Of a stretch of 64,000 nucleotides of DNA, positions 62,839-64,000 are shown piece after piece. The translations under genes and the position numbers were made by a program. The notes under the pieces were generated by a model that saw only the letters and a list, made by a program, of their open reading frames with translations, ran no database searches and had not been told where the DNA came from. Location of the stretch: positions 496,001 through 560,000 of the forward strand of contig NZ_JAUSVF010000003.1 in NCBI RefSeq assembly GCF_030814475.1, read 5' to 3'. Each line of letters starts with the position of its first letter. Position 1 is the first letter of the stretch. The DNA comes from Pararhizobium capsulatum DSM 1112 (GTDB lineage Bacteria > Pseudomonadota > Alphaproteobacteria > Rhizobiales > Rhizobiaceae).

Positions 62839-63132
62839 CTACGGCGTACGATCTCCTTTTTGGGAATTGTTCGCGTGAGGGATGACACCTTGGATATTCT
62901 CCATTCCTGCTTCAAAACAGGCCGCAACAAAAGCTTCGCGAGCAACCGCGCTTGACGCGCTCAGGCATAGAGCCCTGCGACAGGCGGTAACAGCGCGCTC
63001 GTAGCGCTCGCCGTGCTTGAGTGGCCACTCGTGTTCGAGAAAATCGAGCGCTTCGTAGACGCCGCTAAACGTTCGCACCAAACCGCTTGGCAGGGTTACT
63101 CTGAGGGGAAGGTTCCACTCGATATCGCGCAT
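62839..63132 (-). CDS. DUF982 domain protein (97 aa)
   Basis: Reads RDIEWNLPLRVTLPSGLVRT, then FSGVYEALDFLEHEWPLKHG, ERYERAVTACRRAL and FVAACFEAGMEN, all positions typical of DUF982. The ATG at 63132 follows AGGAGGAAAACGG, a strong site that rules out the longer frame. Third DUF982 gene in 5 kb and the only one on the minus strand. Confidence 0.87.
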   Translation of the reverse strand: MRDIEWNLPLRVTLPSGLVRTFSGVYEALDFLEHEWPLKHGERYERAVTACRRALCLSASSAVAREAFVAACFEAGMENIQGVIPHANNSQKGDRTP

Positions 63133-63446
63133 AGCCGTTTTCCTCCTGACTGACGACATTTTGCGAGATGCGGAACAATTTGGAGAGTCGTTCGCCAAAT
63201 TCAAGATCAGCGGCGGTGATCCGTTTAGCGCGAGTTCCACAAGAAAAGCCGGTAAAGCCAGCCGATGCTCCAAAGACTGGCTCGCTCTTGACGGCAGAAC
63301 TAGCGCGCTCCTCGCCCATCACGACGGGGGGTGCCTTGCGCCAGGTGCGCGCGAACTTCTCATGCCGGGCGTTGTTCAGCGAGCATCAAGACAGTAATTA
63401 TCTTCGAGCGTACTGTATTTCCCTTGTCTAATGGGAGATCACAAAA
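63133..63446. other. spacer with a terminase-small-subunit-like fragment
   Basis: On the minus strand at about 63260-63395 the frame reads SLNNARHEKFARTWRKAPP, like the fragment at 35924, then diverges. No intact gene. GGGAGA near its right end serves the next gene. Confidence 0.4.
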
Positions 63447-64000
63447 ATGGCCTTGCAGATATTTGGATCGAACAGCATTGGCTCCGGCCTTCGTGCCGAC
63501 CTGACAACGGCGGACAGTGTGTTCGTCGCCGCAGGCGTCACTGTCGGATCGACTAATGGTACGGCAATTACGGGGACCGGGAGTTCTCATATCGTTAATA
63601 TACAAGGCACGGTGCTTGGAAACTTTGACACCATCGTACTCGGTGACGACCGCGCAGCCGATAGTGGTCATCACCTGATCGTTGGAAGCAATGGCTATAT
63701 CGGACAATTCAGCGAGGTCGGTTATGGGGCCGAGCTCAGTGGATACAACACCACTGTCGAAAATAACGGCACGATCTGGAGCGGTTCTATTGGGGTAGTT
63801 ATATCAGGCACGAACGCGGCTACTCATTCGACCGTGACAAATACCGGCGTCATTGATGGCGGAAGCTATGGGATATTGCGTACAGGCGGAGAAACTCTGA
63901 TTGTTCAAAACAGTGGAACAATCAAATCGGCCGGTTATGCCTATGTCGGCTCAGACGCCATCGACCAGATCACAAACACCGGCAAGATCGTTGGCACGGT
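63447..64000 (+). CDS. repetitive secreted protein, RTX/beta-helix type (partial, runs off right edge)
   Basis: Open from ATG 63447 (after GGGAGA) to the window end, 184 codons visible. It has no signal peptide. The sequence is a succession of short beta-strand repeats with N-G/N-T turns (TVENNGTIWSGSIGVVISGT, VTNTGVIDGGSYGILRTG, VQNSGTIKSAGYAYVGSD, ITNTGKIVGT), the pattern of right-handed beta-helix heads of large RTX adhesins. A C-terminal calcium-binding region would lie outside the window. Confidence 0.85.
   Translation, partial: MALQIFGSNSIGSGLRADLTTADSVFVAAGVTVGSTNGTAITGTGSSHIVNIQGTVLGNFDTIVLGDDRAADSGHHLIVGSNGYIGQFSEVGYGAELSGYNTTVENNGTIWSGSIGVVISGTNAATHSTVTNTGVIDGGSYGILRTGGETLIVQNSGTIKSAGYAYVGSDAIDQITNTGKIVGT

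Overview
The window looks like accessory DNA (a megaplasmid or genomic island) of a Rhizobiales alphaproteobacterium. The signs are high GC, ATGA-coupled peptide-type ABC operons, LysR/IclR-controlled catabolic genes, several DUF982 genes, an OhrR-type regulator, RTX proteins without signal peptides, and a long tract of small hypothetical genes, gene fragments and IS remnants. No rRNA, tRNA, CRISPR array or replication origin was seen. All family names come from reading the translations and recalling family motifs; no database search was run.

1-25 kb is a catabolic region. A partial peptide/opine-type permease lies at the left edge. Next is a decayed glutarate module: glutaryl-CoA dehydrogenase and a CaiB/BaiF CoA-transferase, both broken, beside an intact divergent LysR gene. 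A minus-strand operon follows (13248 down to 4680): two permeases, two ATPases, a CoA-transferase, a fused enoyl-CoA hydratase/3-hydroxyacyl-CoA dehydrogenase and a semialdehyde-type dehydrogenase, mostly joined by 4-base ATGA overlaps. Divergent from it are an IclR regulator and a lipoyl-E2/hydrolase fusion. An acyl-CoA dehydrogenase is followed by a broken four-carbon acid sugar kinase and a broken class II aldolase. A plus-strand operon (18812-24955) carries a fused E1 alpha/beta, the solute-binding protein, a class III aminotransferase and a class IV, (R)-amine-transaminase-like enzyme. Together these suggest import of an amine- or amino-acid-like compound, transamination, oxidation to an acid, CoA transfer, beta-oxidation and a 2-oxoacid-dehydrogenase-like step. 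Two IclR-box-like palindromes sit in the two divergent promoters.

25-35 kb holds an IS3-family remnant, a 2534-residue RTX adhesin with near-identical tandem repeats, and an Omp25/31-like outer-membrane protein. No type I secretion genes are in the window.

35-60 kb is a mosaic of small genes and fragments. It includes a Pepco-like protein beside a formylglycine-generating-enzyme (FGE) C-terminal fragment, an IS1595-like element whose 26/27-matching inverted repeats enclose a toxin-antitoxin pair, a frameshifted PagL-like gene, paralogous small proteins, copies of gene 3' ends, an intact LuxR-type regulator with truncated copies, a probable small RNA, an EAL phosphodiesterase, and an OhrR-like regulator with an exported alpha/beta hydrolase. 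Several genes are below the usual length cut-off, among them four or five tiny membrane proteins.

58-64 kb has three DUF982 genes, a 605-residue RTX protein, and the start of another repetitive secreted protein that runs off the right edge.
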